Counted from the first letter of the stretch, positions 20,899 to 29,652 are shown. The stretch is DNA of 64,000 bases from Pseudooceanicola onchidii (GCF_004959925.1 NZ_SPUW01000002.1:1-64000), one strand, 5' to 3'. The notes: generated by a model not told the origin, from the sequence alone. Translations and numbers: made by a program.

Positions 20899-21464
20899 CC
20901 GGGCTGACCGACACCACTGGGAGGACCACAATGACAAAAAACGACTTCATCCCGACGTTCGACACGGCGCGCATTCACCTGCGTGGTGGCCTTGTCGAAG
21001 ACCTCGATGCGCTGGACGGCTTCTTTTCCAGCCAGGACAGCCGCTATGTCGGCGGCCCGCGTCCGCGCGGCGAGACCTGGGATGCGTTGTGTTCCGGCAT
21101 AGGCCACTGGGCCCTGCGCGGCTTTGGCCTGTGGATCCTGACCGAGAAGGCCGAAGGCAAGGTGCTGGGCGTGGCCGGTCTGCAGCAGCCCGACGGCTGG
21201 CCCGAACCGGAACTGATCTGGGTGATGTTCGGCGACTACACCGGCCAGGGTCTTGCGACCGAAGCCGTGCAGGGCATCCGCCGCTATGCCGCCCGTGAAC
21301 TCGGCATCAAGACCCCGATGAGCCTGATCTACCCCGACTACAGCAAGGTCGTGCGCATGGCCGAGAAGATGGGCGCGCGCCGGATCAAGGACGTGCTGAT
21401 CCCCGACGGCCCCGTGCCCGCATGGCGGTTCCCTGAACCTGAAGAGGGGACCAATGTCGACTGA
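20895..21464 (+). CDS. GNAT family N-acetyltransferase, paralogue 4 of 5
   Basis: A 189-aa GNAT by the first ATG, which overlaps paralogue 3 by 4 bp and follows GGAGG. A second ATG at 20931 also has GGGAGG before it, gives a 177-aa protein beginning MTKNDFIPTF, and aligns better with the other copies, so the true start is uncertain. Boxes seen are IGHWALRGFGLW and GWPEPELIW, plus the loop TGQGLATEAVQGIRRYA. This copy departs most from the N-terminal TERLxLRGP consensus (DTARIHLRGG). Confidence 0.85.
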   Translation: MTGLTDTTGRTTMTKNDFIPTFDTARIHLRGGLVEDLDALDGFFSSQDSRYVGGPRPRGETWDALCSGIGHWALRGFGLWILTEKAEGKVLGVAGLQQPDGWPEPELIWVMFGDYTGQGLATEAVQGIRRYAARELGIKTPMSLIYPDYSKVVRMAEKMGARRIKDVLIPDGPVPAWRFPEPEEGTNVD

Positions 21465-22059
21465 CGCCATCCCGGTCATCGAGACGGAGCGTCTGGTCCT
21501 GCGCGGGCCGGAGCCCGCCGATTATCCGAACTTCAAGCATACCTTCAGCTCGTATCGGTCCCGCTTCATGGGTGGGCCGCTGAACGCCTATGAAAGCTGG
21601 ATGCTCTATGCGGCCGAGATCGGGCATTGGCGGATCCGGGGCTATGGCATGTGGATGATCCACGACCGCAAGACCGACGCGACGCTTGGCATGGCCGGGG
21701 GCTGGAAGCCCGCGCAATGGCCCGAGGCGGAAATCGCCTGGATCATCTGGCCCGACACGGCCGGCAAGGGCTATGCGCTGGAAGCGACCCATGCGGCGCG
21801 GCGCTATTTCTATTCGACCTTGGGATGGGAGGGCGCGGTCAGCTACCTCGATCCCAAGAACCTTGACAGTATCCGGCTGGCCGAACGGCTTGGCGCGACG
21901 CGGGACGATGCCGCGCAGACGGTGGACGGCAGCGATGTCTGCTATCGCCACCCCTCGCCCGCCAAGCTGCGCAACAGCCAGATCTCGGACGGGATCGAAC
22001 TTGAGATCCAGTCCTACCAGAACCCGCTATTCAAGCCGAAAGGATTCGCCATTGACTGA
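21454..22059 (+). CDS. GNAT family N-acetyltransferase, paralogue 5 of 5
   Basis: A 201-aa GNAT, longest of the set because of a C-terminal tail of about 25 residues after CYRHPSP. It carries VIETERLVLRGPEPADY, IGHWRIRGYGMW, QWPEAEIAW and the loop TAGKGYALEATHAARRY. Its start, preceded by GAGGGG, lies 11 bp inside paralogue 4, and its stop overlaps the TTG start of the chorismate mutase gene by 8 bp, so the string is one translational unit. Confidence 0.87.
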   Translation: MSTDAIPVIETERLVLRGPEPADYPNFKHTFSSYRSRFMGGPLNAYESWMLYAAEIGHWRIRGYGMWMIHDRKTDATLGMAGGWKPAQWPEAEIAWIIWPDTAGKGYALEATHAARRYFYSTLGWEGAVSYLDPKNLDSIRLAERLGATRDDAAQTVDGSDVCYRHPSPAKLRNSQISDGIELEIQSYQNPLFKPKGFAID

Positions 22060-22360
22060 TCAACAGGACGATGTCGTCGCCCGCGCGGCAGAGCTTTTGA
22101 AGGGCCATCGCGCCAGCATCGACCGGCTGGACGCGATCCTTGTCTACACGCTCGGAGAGCGGTTCAAGCACACGCAGGCCGTGGGCATGCTGAAGGCCGA
22201 ACACGACCTTCCGCCGTCCGACCCGACCCGTGAAGCCACGCAGATCGCGCGGCTTGAAGATCTTGCGAAGGAAGCGGATCTCGATCCCGACTTCGCCAAG
22301 AAATTCCTGAATTTCATCATTCAGGAGGTGATCCGGCATCACCGGCAACACCAATCGTAG
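22052..22360 (+). CDS. Chorismate mutase, AroQ class
   Basis: A 102-aa all-helical enzyme predicted to convert chorismate to prephenate for phenylalanine and tyrosine. The AroQ pattern is clear: [31 protein letters not shown] in helix 1 with the catalytic Arg and Lys positions, then a variable loop, then [20 protein letters not shown] in the last helix. The start must be the TTG at 22052 (AAAGGA 8-13 bp upstream), because no ATG or GTG lies in frame before the conserved region. It overlaps paralogue 5 by 8 bp and is 47 bp upstream of rpsP. Confidence 0.88.
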   Translation: MTDQQDDVVARAAELLKGHRASIDRLDAILVYTLGERFKHTQAVGMLKAEHDLPPSDPTREATQIARLEDLAKEADLDPDFAKKFLNFIIQEVIRHHRQHQS

Positions 22361-22407
22361 GCGGACCTTCCCGCCAAACCCTCGCCATTCAAACAGGAGT
22401 AACCCAA

Positions 22408-22791
22408 ATGGCCATGAAAATTCGTCTCGCCCGTGGCGGTTCCAAGAAACGCCCCTTCTACCGGATCGTTGCTGCGGACAGCCGTATGCCCCGTGACGGC
22501 CGCTTCATCGAGAAGCTCGGCACCTACAACCCGCTGCTGCCGAAAGACAGCGAAGAGCGCGTGAAGATGGACGTCGAGAAGATCAAGGCGTGGCTCGACA
22601 AGGGCGCCCAGCCGACTGACCGTGTTGCCCGTTTCCTCGAAGCGGCCGGCGTCGTCGAGAAGAAAGAGCGCAACAACCCCAAGAAGGGCACCCCGGGCAA
22701 AGCCGCACAGGACCGCGCCGAAGCCAAGGCGGCCAAGGCAGCTGAAGCGGCCGAAGCGGCTGCTGCCCCGGCGGAAGAGTCCGCAGAGTAA
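22408..22791 (+). CDS. rpsP: RpsP, 30S ribosomal protein S16
   Basis: A 127-aa protein needed for 30S assembly. The conserved N-terminus [20 protein letters not shown] and the block [12 protein letters not shown] are diagnostic. The C-terminal 45 residues form an alanine/lysine/glutamate-rich tail, as in many alphaproteobacterial S16 proteins. AGGAG precedes the ATG. A very stable GC hairpin (22804-22826) lies immediately after the stop. Confidence 0.97.
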   Translation: MAMKIRLARGGSKKRPFYRIVAADSRMPRDGRFIEKLGTYNPLLPKDSEERVKMDVEKIKAWLDKGAQPTDRVARFLEAAGVVEKKERNNPKKGTPGKAAQDRAEAKAAKAAEAAEAAAAPAEESAE

Positions 22792-22803
22792 TCTGATCGG
22801 TCG

Positions 22804-22826
22804 CGGCCCGGGACTGTCCCGGGCCG
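22804..22826 (+). terminator. GC-rich hairpin after rpsP, possible attenuator
   Basis: A perfect 10-bp inverted repeat (22804-22813 with 22817-22826, loop CTG) follows rpsP but has only two U residues after it. It may reduce read-through into rimM rather than stop it completely. Confidence 0.45.
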
Positions 22827-22844
22827 TTGCCGGTTGACGCCGCG

Positions 22845-22979
22845 ATGCTGTTTCGCCCGATCCGGACGCTGATCCTGCTGGCCGTCGCCTTTGGCGCGGG
22901 CATGCTTTATGAGCGTCAGCAGCAGGCCGAGGCCTGCGAGGAAATGGGCGGCGCGATCCGCGGCATGTTCTGCGAATAG
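22845..22979 (+). CDS. 44-aa small membrane protein between rpsP and rimM
   Basis: This short open frame encodes a plausible single-pass membrane protein: an RPIR basic start, one hydrophobic helix ([15 protein letters not shown]) and a short tail with two cysteines ([10 protein letters not shown] and GMFCE). It fits exactly between rpsP and rimM, with its stop 8 bp before the rimM ATG, and the codon use matches its neighbours. No strong ribosome site precedes the ATG. I infer a real gene from the position, the tail cysteines and the helix; its function is unknown. Confidence 0.6.
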   Translation: MLFRPIRTLILLAVAFGAGMLYERQQQAEACEEMGGAIRGMFCE

Positions 22980-22987
22980 GAGGGCAC

Positions 22988-23488
22988 ATGGGCGACAAGG
23001 TCTGTGTTGGCGCGATTGCCGGATCCTACGGGGTCCGGGGCGAGGTGCGGCTGAAAAGCTACTGCGCCGAACCATCGGCGATCGCCGATTACGCCCCCCT
23101 GACGGATGCGGCGGACCGAAGCTTTTCGGTCACGCTGATCCGTCCGATCAAGAACGGTTTCGTCGCCCGGCTGGGCGGCGTCACGACCAAGGAAGAAGCG
23201 GATGCGCTGAAGGGTGTCGACCTGTTCGCGCCACGCGACCGCCTGCCCGCCCCCGAGGACGACGAATATTACCACGCCGACCTGATCGGCCTGCGGGTGC
23301 TTGACACCGGCGGGACCGAAATTGGCACGGTGCGGTCCGTCATGGATCACGGGGCCGGGGATCTTCTGGAAATTCAGGGGCCTGGCCTGCCGAACACGGT
23401 GCTTTTGCCGTTCACCAAGGCCTGTGTCCCCACGGTCGATCTGGCCGGAGGCCGGATCATCGCCGACCCGCCCGAAGGGTTGCTGTAA
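22988..23488 (+). CDS. rimM: RimM, 16S rRNA processing / 30S maturation factor
   Basis: A 166-aa two-domain protein: an N-terminal RimM barrel with [19 protein letters not shown] and a C-terminal PRC-type barrel with [17 protein letters not shown] and [14 protein letters not shown]. It assists assembly of the 30S head around S19. AGGAGG sits 6 bp before the ATG. The gene sits in the classical rpsP-rimM-trmD-rplS order, with trmD starting 3 bp after its stop. Confidence 0.96.
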   Translation: MGDKVCVGAIAGSYGVRGEVRLKSYCAEPSAIADYAPLTDAADRSFSVTLIRPIKNGFVARLGGVTTKEEADALKGVDLFAPRDRLPAPEDDEYYHADLIGLRVLDTGGTEIGTVRSVMDHGAGDLLEIQGPGLPNTVLLPFTKACVPTVDLAGGRIIADPPEGLL

Positions 23489-23491
23489 CCC

Positions 23492-24283
23492 ATGGCCGAG
23501 CCGAAATCCCACGGCCGCAAAAGCATCCGCCCGACGCTGGTGCCGCGCGACCTGATGACCGAAACGCCGACGCTGGCCGGGGTCTGGACCGCGCGGATCA
23601 TCACCCTGTTTCCACAGGCTTTTCCCGGCGTGCTGGGCGAATCCCTGACCGGCAAGGCGCTGGCCGACGGCAAGTGGCAGCTTGATACGGTGGACCTGCG
23701 CAAATTCGGCGAGGGCAAGCATCGCAACGTCGATGACACGCCCGCCGGCGGCGGCGCCGGCATGGTTCTGCGCCCCGACGTGATGGGCCAGGCGATCGAA
23801 CATGCGATGGCGGGCGCGCGCGGGGCCTGGCCGTTGGTCTACCTGTCGCCGCGTGGCCCGCGGTTCAATCAACAGATGGCTGAACGGCTGTCCCGCGCAC
23901 AGGGCATCACGATGATCTGCGGCCGGTTCGAGGGCCTCGATGAACGGGTGATCCGGCACTACGGCATCGAAGAGATCTCGCTAGGTGATTTCGTCATGAC
24001 CGGCGGCGAACTGGCCGCGCAGGCCGTGATCGACGCCACGGTGCGCCTGCTGCCCGGCGTGCTGGGCAATGCGGAGTCGACCGAACACGAAAGCTTTTCC
24101 GACGGGCTGCTGGAACATCCGCAATACACCCGCCCGGCCGAGTGGAAGGGGCACAAGATCCCCGACGTGCTGATGTCGGGCCACCACGGCGAAATCGCCA
24201 AGTGGCGGCAACGGATGTCGCAAGAGATGACCAAGGCCCGGCGCCCGGATCTGTGGGATGCGTATATTGCAAAGAAGGGCTGA
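23492..24283 (+). CDS. trmD: TrmD, tRNA (guanine37-N1)-methyltransferase
   Basis: A 263-aa SPOUT-class enzyme that methylates G37 of tRNAs reading CNN codons, using S-adenosylmethionine. The knot region is intact: VYLSPRGPRFNQ, CGRFEGLDERV and ISLGDFVMTGGELAAQAVIDA. The N-terminus carries about 27 residues before the usual WTARIITLFPQAFPG start; this kind of extension occurs in relatives, but the ATG at 23557 (Met-22) is an alternative. The 470-bp gap after it separates it from rplS. Confidence 0.95.
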   Translation: MAEPKSHGRKSIRPTLVPRDLMTETPTLAGVWTARIITLFPQAFPGVLGESLTGKALADGKWQLDTVDLRKFGEGKHRNVDDTPAGGGAGMVLRPDVMGQAIEHAMAGARGAWPLVYLSPRGPRFNQQMAERLSRAQGITMICGRFEGLDERVIRHYGIEEISLGDFVMTGGELAAQAVIDATVRLLPGVLGNAESTEHESFSDGLLEHPQYTRPAEWKGHKIPDVLMSGHHGEIAKWRQRMSQEMTKARRPDLWDAYIAKKG

Positions 24284-24756
24284 CGCAGCCGCGACGCAGG
24301 TCCGTCGCCCGTCCGCCGGGTGGGCGAGCCCCATTTGTGGATCTCACTTTGTGCCGCCGTGGTAGCTCATCGCTCCATCCGCGCGCAGACGTCGACGCAT
24401 CGCCCGAGGGGGGCGCCCCTTTCAGCGATTGCAAGCAATCGCTTATCGGGCAGCGGGGCGATGGACCGGCGGCCCTGCGGGCCTTGTTCCGGTCCGTGGA
24501 CACCCGAAATCGCCGGAAACCCCTTCCCTCTTGATCCAAACGCGAATCCCGCATATACGCCGCCCGTCCGGGGCAACTGCCATCCGGACCCTTCGCCTGT
24601 TCCCTGTCCCGGCCTCTTCACCGGATCGCAGCGCAGGCGAGCGCAAAGAAGAGAGTGACCTGACCTCTGGCGGGCTGCATGTGCGGGACCCGGTACGAAG
24701 ACCAGAGCTATCCGGTGGCGTCAATCGCGGGAAAACCGCGGACAAAGGAGATTGCG
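24284..24756. other. Intergenic stretch with three successive palindromes upstream of rplS
   Basis: No gene is visible. The middle of the stretch holds the palindromes GGGGCGCCCC (24410-24419), GCGATTGC/GCAATCGC (24425-24432 with 24435-24442) and GGCCC/GGGCC (24471-24475 with 24479-24483). The 3' part should contain the rplS promoter and leader. A tight hairpin CGCGG-GAAAA-CCGCG at 24726-24740 ends just before the rplS ribosome site. Confidence 0.5.
24726..24740 (+). promoter_or_regulatory. Leader hairpin next to the rplS ribosome site
   Basis: A perfect 5-bp stem with a GAAAA loop lies 4 bp upstream of AAGGAG (24745-24750) in the rplS leader. Such a stem could affect initiation; a role in L19 feedback is only a guess. 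Confidence 0.3.
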
Positions 24757-25140
24757 ATGGACCTGATCGCACAGCTTGAGGCGGAACAGATCGCCTCCCT
24801 CGGGAAAGAGATCCCGGATTTCAAGGCGGGTGACACCATCCGCGTCGGCTACAAGGTGACTGAAGGCACCCGCAGCCGTGTGCAGATGTACGAAGGCGTC
24901 TGCATTTCCCGCAAGAACGGCGCTGGCATTGCCGGGTCGTTCACCGTGCGGAAAATCTCCTTCGGTGAGGGCGTGGAGCGTGTGTTCCCCCTCTACTCCA
25001 CCAATATCGAAAGCATCGAAGTCGTCCGCCGTGGCCGCGTGCGTCGTGCGAAGCTCTACTACCTCCGGTCGCGTCGCGGTAAGTCCGCGCGTATCGCCGA
25101 GGTCACCAACTACAAGCCCAAGTCGGGCGCAAACGCGTAA
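24757..25140 (+). CDS. rplS: RplS, 50S ribosomal protein L19
   Basis: A 127-aa protein at the 30S-50S interface. Conserved segments include [35 protein letters not shown] and the C-terminal [22 protein letters not shown]. The ATG at 24757 is preceded by AAGGAG 6 bp upstream; an in-frame extension to 24679 lacks conservation. It is followed 12 bp later by rpmE, with which it forms a ribosomal pair. Confidence 0.97.
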   Translation: MDLIAQLEAEQIASLGKEIPDFKAGDTIRVGYKVTEGTRSRVQMYEGVCISRKNGAGIAGSFTVRKISFGEGVERVFPLYSTNIESIEVVRRGRVRRAKLYYLRSRRGKSARIAEVTNYKPKSGANA

Positions 25141-25152
25141 GGATCTGACGAG

Positions 25153-25374
25153 ATGAAAAAGGATACCCATCCCGAATACCACATCATCGACGTCAAGATG
25201 ACCGATGGTACCGTGCACCAGATGAAATCCACCTGGGGTTCCGAAGGCGACACCCTGTCGCTCGACATCGACCCGACCGTGCACCCGGCCTGGACCGGTG
25301 GCTCCTCGCGCCTGCTGGACGCCGGCGGCCGCGTGTCGAAGTTCAAGAACAAGTACGCAGGCCTCGGCTTCTGA
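25153..25374 (+). CDS. rpmE: RpmE, 50S ribosomal protein L31, cysteine-free form
   Basis: A 73-aa L31 with the family signature [16 protein letters not shown] and the C-terminal [13 protein letters not shown]. The zinc-binding cysteines of the C+ type are all absent, so this protein does not act as a zinc store. That form is usual in this lineage. It is the last gene of the ribosomal block, followed by a strong terminator. Confidence 0.95.
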   Translation: MKKDTHPEYHIIDVKMTDGTVHQMKSTWGSEGDTLSLDIDPTVHPAWTGGSSRLLDAGGRVSKFKNKYAGLGF

Positions 25375-25395
25375 TAGCCGCCTGAGTGACGTTCG

Positions 25396-25427
25396 AAACG
25401 CCGCCCCCCCCGGGGCGGCGTTTTTCT
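25396..25427 (+). terminator. Terminator of rplS-rpmE
   Basis: A perfect 12-bp inverted repeat (25396-25407 with 25412-25423, loop CCCC) runs into TTTTTCTTT. Confidence 0.9.
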
Positions 25428-25545
25428 TTGGCACTGGCGGCGGCCCGCGCAGGCCCTTCAAGATCGCGGCAGCCCGGCGCGATATTGTTGCTTTTCACCC
25501 CCTTGTGTGGGAAGCACCCGCAAGACGGGGGTCCGGGGCAGAACG

Positions 25546-27672
25546 ATGGACATGACAAAACCTCTCAATCCCAGCCGGCAAAGCCAGGTTGCGGACAACG
25601 GCGAGATCAACCTGAGCGAGATCATCGGCACGCTGTGGCGTGGCAAGCTGATCATCCTCGGGGCGGGTCTGTTCGGGGCGCTTTTCGCGATCTACTACGC
25701 GTTTTTCGTGGCCGTACCGGTGTATACGGCCTCCACGACTGTCGCGCTGGAAAGCCGCCAGGAACAGATTGTCGACATCGAAAGCGTTATGACAGGCCTG
25801 TCAGGTGATCAGGCAACCATCAACACCGAGGTCGAAGTCCTCAAGTCACGCGAACTGATCGGCACACTGGTCGACGACCTGAACCTTGTGGCAGACCCCG
25901 AATTCAACACGGAATTGCAACCCAAGCCTCGCTTTTCGATCCGGGGCACGCTGAGCTGGATCATTCGCACGATCCGGGGCGGCACGGTGGCCGCAGAAGA
26001 GCCTGACCCCGTACAGGTTCGCGATGATGTCGTCACCGAAGTGTTGGGCCATCTCTCGATGTCCAACGTGCGGCAGTCTTTCGTTTTTACCATCACGGCA
26101 ACGACCGAGGACCGCCGGAAATCGGCGTTGATCGCCAACAGGTTGGCCGAGCTGTACATTCAGGATCAGATCGCCGTCAAATTCGAGAAGACAGAGCGGG
26201 CGACCGAATGGCTGTCCGGCCGTGTCAGCGAGCTGCGCATTCAGCTTGAGGAAGCCGAAACCGCGCTCAAGTCATTTTCGTCCAACACCGACCTGATCAG
26301 CCCGGAGGGTCTTTTCGCCCTCAACCGGCAAATCAAGGAGCTGCGCGAACGGCGCGATGAGCTGGCAAAGCAGGTGGGTGAGGCAGAGGCCTCGGTCTCG
26401 ACCCTCAAGGACAATGCCGATGCGGCCTTCGACCAGCGTGCGGCGGTGTCCAACGATCCGCGTCTCGTGGCGCTGCTGTCGGATGTCGCCTCGGGGGATG
26501 CCGACGCGCAGGAGCAGTTCGACGACCGCTACCAGCAGATCCTCACCCGGGCGCAACAGGAACAGCTGCGCGCGCAGCAACAGCTTCGGATCATCGAAAC
26601 CTCGATCACCGACCTTGCCGGGCGCATCGACCGCCAGTCGGGTGAACTTGTGCGCCTGCAGCAGTTCCAGCGCGAAGCCGAGGCCAGCCGCCTGATCTAT
26701 GAACATTTCCTCGGTCGTCTGAAGGAAACCAGCGTGCAGCAGGGCATTCAGCAGGCCGACAGCCGCCTGCTGTCCCAGGCCGTCGTGCCGCAGTCGCCCT
26801 CGGCCCCGCGCAAGGCCCGCATCCTTGTCATGTGCGTCTTCCTCGGGCTTGTGGGCGGCGCGGGCGTGGTGCTGGCGCGTGAAGCGGCGCAGAACACCTA
26901 CCGGATCTCGGACGATCTGGAAAAGGCGACCAGCCTGCCCGTCATCGGCCAGATCCCGAAGATCCCGGCGCGGCAGCGGAAGAACGTGCTCAAGTACCTG
27001 TCGGACAAACCAAGTTCCGCCGCGGCCGAGGCCGTGCGAAACCTGCGCACCTCGGTCCTGCTCGCCAACCTCGACAATCCGCCGAAGGTCATCATGTCGA
27101 CCTCGTCGATCCCCGGCGAAGGCAAGACGACCCAGTCTCTGGCCATGGCGCAGAACCTGGCCGGTCTGGGCAAAAGCGTGCTGCTGATCGAAGGCGACAT
27201 CCGCAAGCGGGTCTTCAGCGAATACTTCGACATCAAGACCGAAAAGGGCCTTCTGGCCGTGCTGTCGGGCGAGGTATCGCTGCAGGATGCCGTGGTCTGG
27301 AACGACCAGTTGCAGGCCTACGTGCTGATCGGCGAACGGTCCAAGGTGAACGCCGCCGACATCTTCTCGTCCGAGACATTCGGCCGTTTCCTGGCCGAAG
27401 CGCGCGCCGCCTTCGACTACATCATCATCGACACGCCGCCGGTGCTGGCCGTGCCGGATGCGCGGGTCATCGGCGGGTCCGTCGACGCGATCATGTATGC
27501 CGTCAAATGGGACAGCACCACGCGCCGCCAGGTCTCGGAAGGGCTGCGGTCCTTTGCCAACGTGAACGTCAAGGTCTCGGGCCTCGTGTTGACCCAGATC
27601 GACAAGCGCGGAATGAAGCGGTACGGCTACGGCGACAGCTACGGATCCTATTCGAACTACTACCACGAATAG
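25546..27672 (+). CDS. Exopolysaccharide co-polymerase with BY-kinase domain (Wzz/ExoP/Wzc type)
   Basis: A 708-aa inner-membrane protein that controls chain length and export of an exopolysaccharide. An N-terminal Wzz domain follows the first transmembrane helix (about 35-55), a long coiled-coil region spans about 220-400, a second helix lies near 425-445, and a cytoplasmic tyrosine kinase domain follows with Walker A' SIPGEGKTTQS (about 520) and FDYIIIDTPPV. The tail RYGYGDSYGSYSNYYHE holds six tyrosines, the usual autophosphorylation cluster. I chose the ATG at 25546; the GTG at 25507 is possible. The Wza-like gene 2.4 kb downstream is the natural partner. Confidence 0.9.
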   Translation: MDMTKPLNPSRQSQVADNGEINLSEIIGTLWRGKLIILGAGLFGALFAIYYAFFVAVPVYTASTTVALESRQEQIVDIESVMTGLSGDQATINTEVEVLKSRELIGTLVDDLNLVADPEFNTELQPKPRFSIRGTLSWIIRTIRGGTVAAEEPDPVQVRDDVVTEVLGHLSMSNVRQSFVFTITATTEDRRKSALIANRLAELYIQDQIAVKFEKTERATEWLSGRVSELRIQLEEAETALKSFSSNTDLISPEGLFALNRQIKELRERRDELAKQVGEAEASVSTLKDNADAAFDQRAAVSNDPRLVALLSDVASGDADAQEQFDDRYQQILTRAQQEQLRAQQQLRIIETSITDLAGRIDRQSGELVRLQQFQREAEASRLIYEHFLGRLKETSVQQGIQQADSRLLSQAVVPQSPSAPRKARILVMCVFLGLVGGAGVVLAREAAQNTYRISDDLEKATSLPVIGQIPKIPARQRKNVLKYLSDKPSSAAAEAVRNLRTSVLLANLDNPPKVIMSTSSIPGEGKTTQSLAMAQNLAGLGKSVLLIEGDIRKRVFSEYFDIKTEKGLLAVLSGEVSLQDAVVWNDQLQAYVLIGERSKVNAADIFSSETFGRFLAEARAAFDYIIIDTPPVLAVPDARVIGGSVDAIMYAVKWDSTTRRQVSEGLRSFANVNVKVSGLVLTQIDKRGMKRYGYGDSYGSYSNYYHE

Positions 27673-27728
27673 GCCCGCTGCAGGGCACTGTACGGTGGCG
27701 TCAGGAATTCATAACCAATTAACCAGAA

Positions 27729-27758
27729 ACTCTCCCGGCTGCATTCCCGGGAGTTTTT
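27729..27758 (+). terminator. Hairpin and U run directly abutting the DUF2793 start codon
   Basis: CTCCCGG (27732-27738) pairs with CCGGGAG (27747-27753), followed by TTTTT (27754-27758). The structure looks like the kinase-gene terminator, but its right arm GGGAG is also the only Shine-Dalgarno-like sequence for the ATG at 27760. Confidence 0.65.
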
Positions 27759-27759
27759 C

Positions 27760-29505
27760 ATGTCCGACCGCTCTGCCAACCTGTCGCTGCCCTTCATCCT
27801 GCCAAGCCAGGCCCAGAAACACGTCACCCATAACGAGGCGCTCTTGCTGCTGGATGCCCTGGTGCAGCTCAGCGTGCTCAGCGCGACCGACACGGCGGCC
27901 CCCGGTGCGCCGGATCCGGGCGATCGCTATGTCGTCCCCCTTGGCGGGACCGGCGCGTGGAGCGGTCGGGACGGGTCCCTTGCCCTCTGGGACGGCACCG
28001 GCTGGATCTATCTTCAGCCCGCGACCGGCTGGATCGCCTGGGTCCAGGACACGGGCAGCCAGCTGCGGTTCGACGGCACGACCTGGGGGGCCCTTTCGGC
28101 CACGGGCGAAACGGTCGCAAAGCTTGGCATCAACACGACGGCCGATGAGGTGAACCGCCTGTCGGTGTCGGCCCCCGCCAGCCTGCTGAGCCATGACGGG
28201 GCGGGCCATCAGCTCAAGATCAACAAGGCGACGGCGGGCGATACGGCCAGCCTGCTGATGCAGACCGGCTGGTCCGGGCGCGCCGAGATCGGGCTGGTCG
28301 GCACGGATGACCTTGTCTTCAAGGTCAGCGCGGATGGATCCACGTTCCAGACCGCGCTGACCGCATCGGCCACCACCGGCGTAGTCGATTTTCCGCAGGG
28401 CGCCACCGGGCTGACCCCGGCCGCGCTTGGGGCGCCTGCCCTCGTGACGCAGGATTATATTGCCGCCCGGTCAGGCCTGGTGACCAACGGCTCAGGGGAT
28501 CTGCCGGGCGACTGGAACCTGCCGCCCGGGGCCACGCGCGACACCGCCATTGCGCCGGATCTGCCGTCCGCGTTTTCCTTCGCGGGGCACTACGCCGGTC
28601 CCGTCGCGATGCCCGAGCGGATCCCCGTCGACCCGCATCTGTGCTACCGGATGCGCGCCTGCCTGCGCCAGGAAGGTCTGACCGGGGACTGGTCCGCCTA
28701 TGCCAACGGCGACCGGCACCAGCATAGCATCGGCCTGGCCTGTTTCGATGCCGACGGGGCCGAGATCGCGCCGGTCCACCACAAACGGTATCGCGCGGGC
28801 GGCGTGGACAGCCTCACCACCCTCGCCGCGCCCCTCGCGCCTGGCGACACGGTCGTGCAGCTGACCGATGCCAGCGGCTGGAACGACAGCGACACGGATG
28901 CCGAGGCCTGCGGGATCCTGATCTTCGGCTATCGCACGGCCTCGGGGCAGGTTCAGCGCCACTATAGCCGCGTGGTCGATCACGGCCTGTTCGTCCCGGC
29001 CGGGGTCGACAAGACTGGCCATACCGTCACCCTGTCGTCCGGGTTCCCCGCCGCCCTCGCAAACCCGGACAATGGCGGGATCTGGCCCGTCGGCACGCCG
29101 CTGGCCAATACCGCGTCGGGCTCGGGCCCCAAGGGATTCCTTCTGGACGAAGGAGTGCCCGCCGCCACTGACACATGGTACCAGACCACGGGCCACATCG
29201 GCGGGCTCGATCTTTCGGGGACGGACCGGGTGTCGAACTTTGCGCCCGGCACCGTGTCGGTTGCGCCCGTCTTTCTGCCGAACCTGTCGAACCGACCCGG
29301 CGGATACGCGGGGCATGCCGACACCGGCGCAGGCCACCGCGTCTGGTTCGGGGGGATCGCGTTTGACCGCGACCCGATGGCCGCGACCCAGCCTGTTGCC
29401 AGCGGCGCATCGTCCGGAGCGCGGGACGTCTTCGCGACGACACTCGACCCCTCGGGCGGGACCGTGACCCTGGCCGCTGCCGTGCCTCTTTTCACCCCTC
29501 TGTAG
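27760..29505 (+). CDS. DUF2793 domain protein (tail-fibre/GTA-like surface protein)
   Basis: A 581-aa protein whose first about 115 residues match DUF2793 (LSLPFILPSQAQKHVTHNEALLLLDALVQ, then a repeated GTGWIYLQPATGWIAWVQD-type segment). This domain is common in phage and gene-transfer-agent related proteins of alphaproteobacteria. The remaining 460 residues are beta-rich and rich in glycine, with no recognised enzyme motif and no signal peptide. No other phage genes surround it, and it sits inside a polysaccharide region, so an appendage role there is possible but unproven. Confidence 0.72.
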   Translation: MSDRSANLSLPFILPSQAQKHVTHNEALLLLDALVQLSVLSATDTAAPGAPDPGDRYVVPLGGTGAWSGRDGSLALWDGTGWIYLQPATGWIAWVQDTGSQLRFDGTTWGALSATGETVAKLGINTTADEVNRLSVSAPASLLSHDGAGHQLKINKATAGDTASLLMQTGWSGRAEIGLVGTDDLVFKVSADGSTFQTALTASATTGVVDFPQGATGLTPAALGAPALVTQDYIAARSGLVTNGSGDLPGDWNLPPGATRDTAIAPDLPSAFSFAGHYAGPVAMPERIPVDPHLCYRMRACLRQEGLTGDWSAYANGDRHQHSIGLACFDADGAEIAPVHHKRYRAGGVDSLTTLAAPLAPGDTVVQLTDASGWNDSDTDAEACGILIFGYRTASGQVQRHYSRVVDHGLFVPAGVDKTGHTVTLSSGFPAALANPDNGGIWPVGTPLANTASGSGPKGFLLDEGVPAATDTWYQTTGHIGGLDLSGTDRVSNFAPGTVSVAPVFLPNLSNRPGGYAGHADTGAGHRVWFGGIAFDRDPMAATQPVASGASSGARDVFATTLDPSGGTVTLAAAVPLFTPL

Positions 29506-29652
29506 GGACGCCGAAACCTGCAGACCGGTGCAATTCGGACTCACCGTGGTCAAAAATCCACCGACCGAAGGGGCGCCCGAACACTTCTGTTGCCGATCAA
29601 CGTCGCCTGCACTACGTTTTCCCTGCATGCACGTTTATCCGAGGAGTTTCCC

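Noticed and set aside
24142-24534. Open frame of 130 codons between trmD and rplS
   Set aside because: It starts inside trmD in another frame, has no ribosome site and no domain likeness.
27760-29505. Prophage or gene-transfer-agent cluster
   Set aside because: Only the DUF2793 protein has phage-related flavour; no capsid, portal, terminase or tail genes lie beside it.
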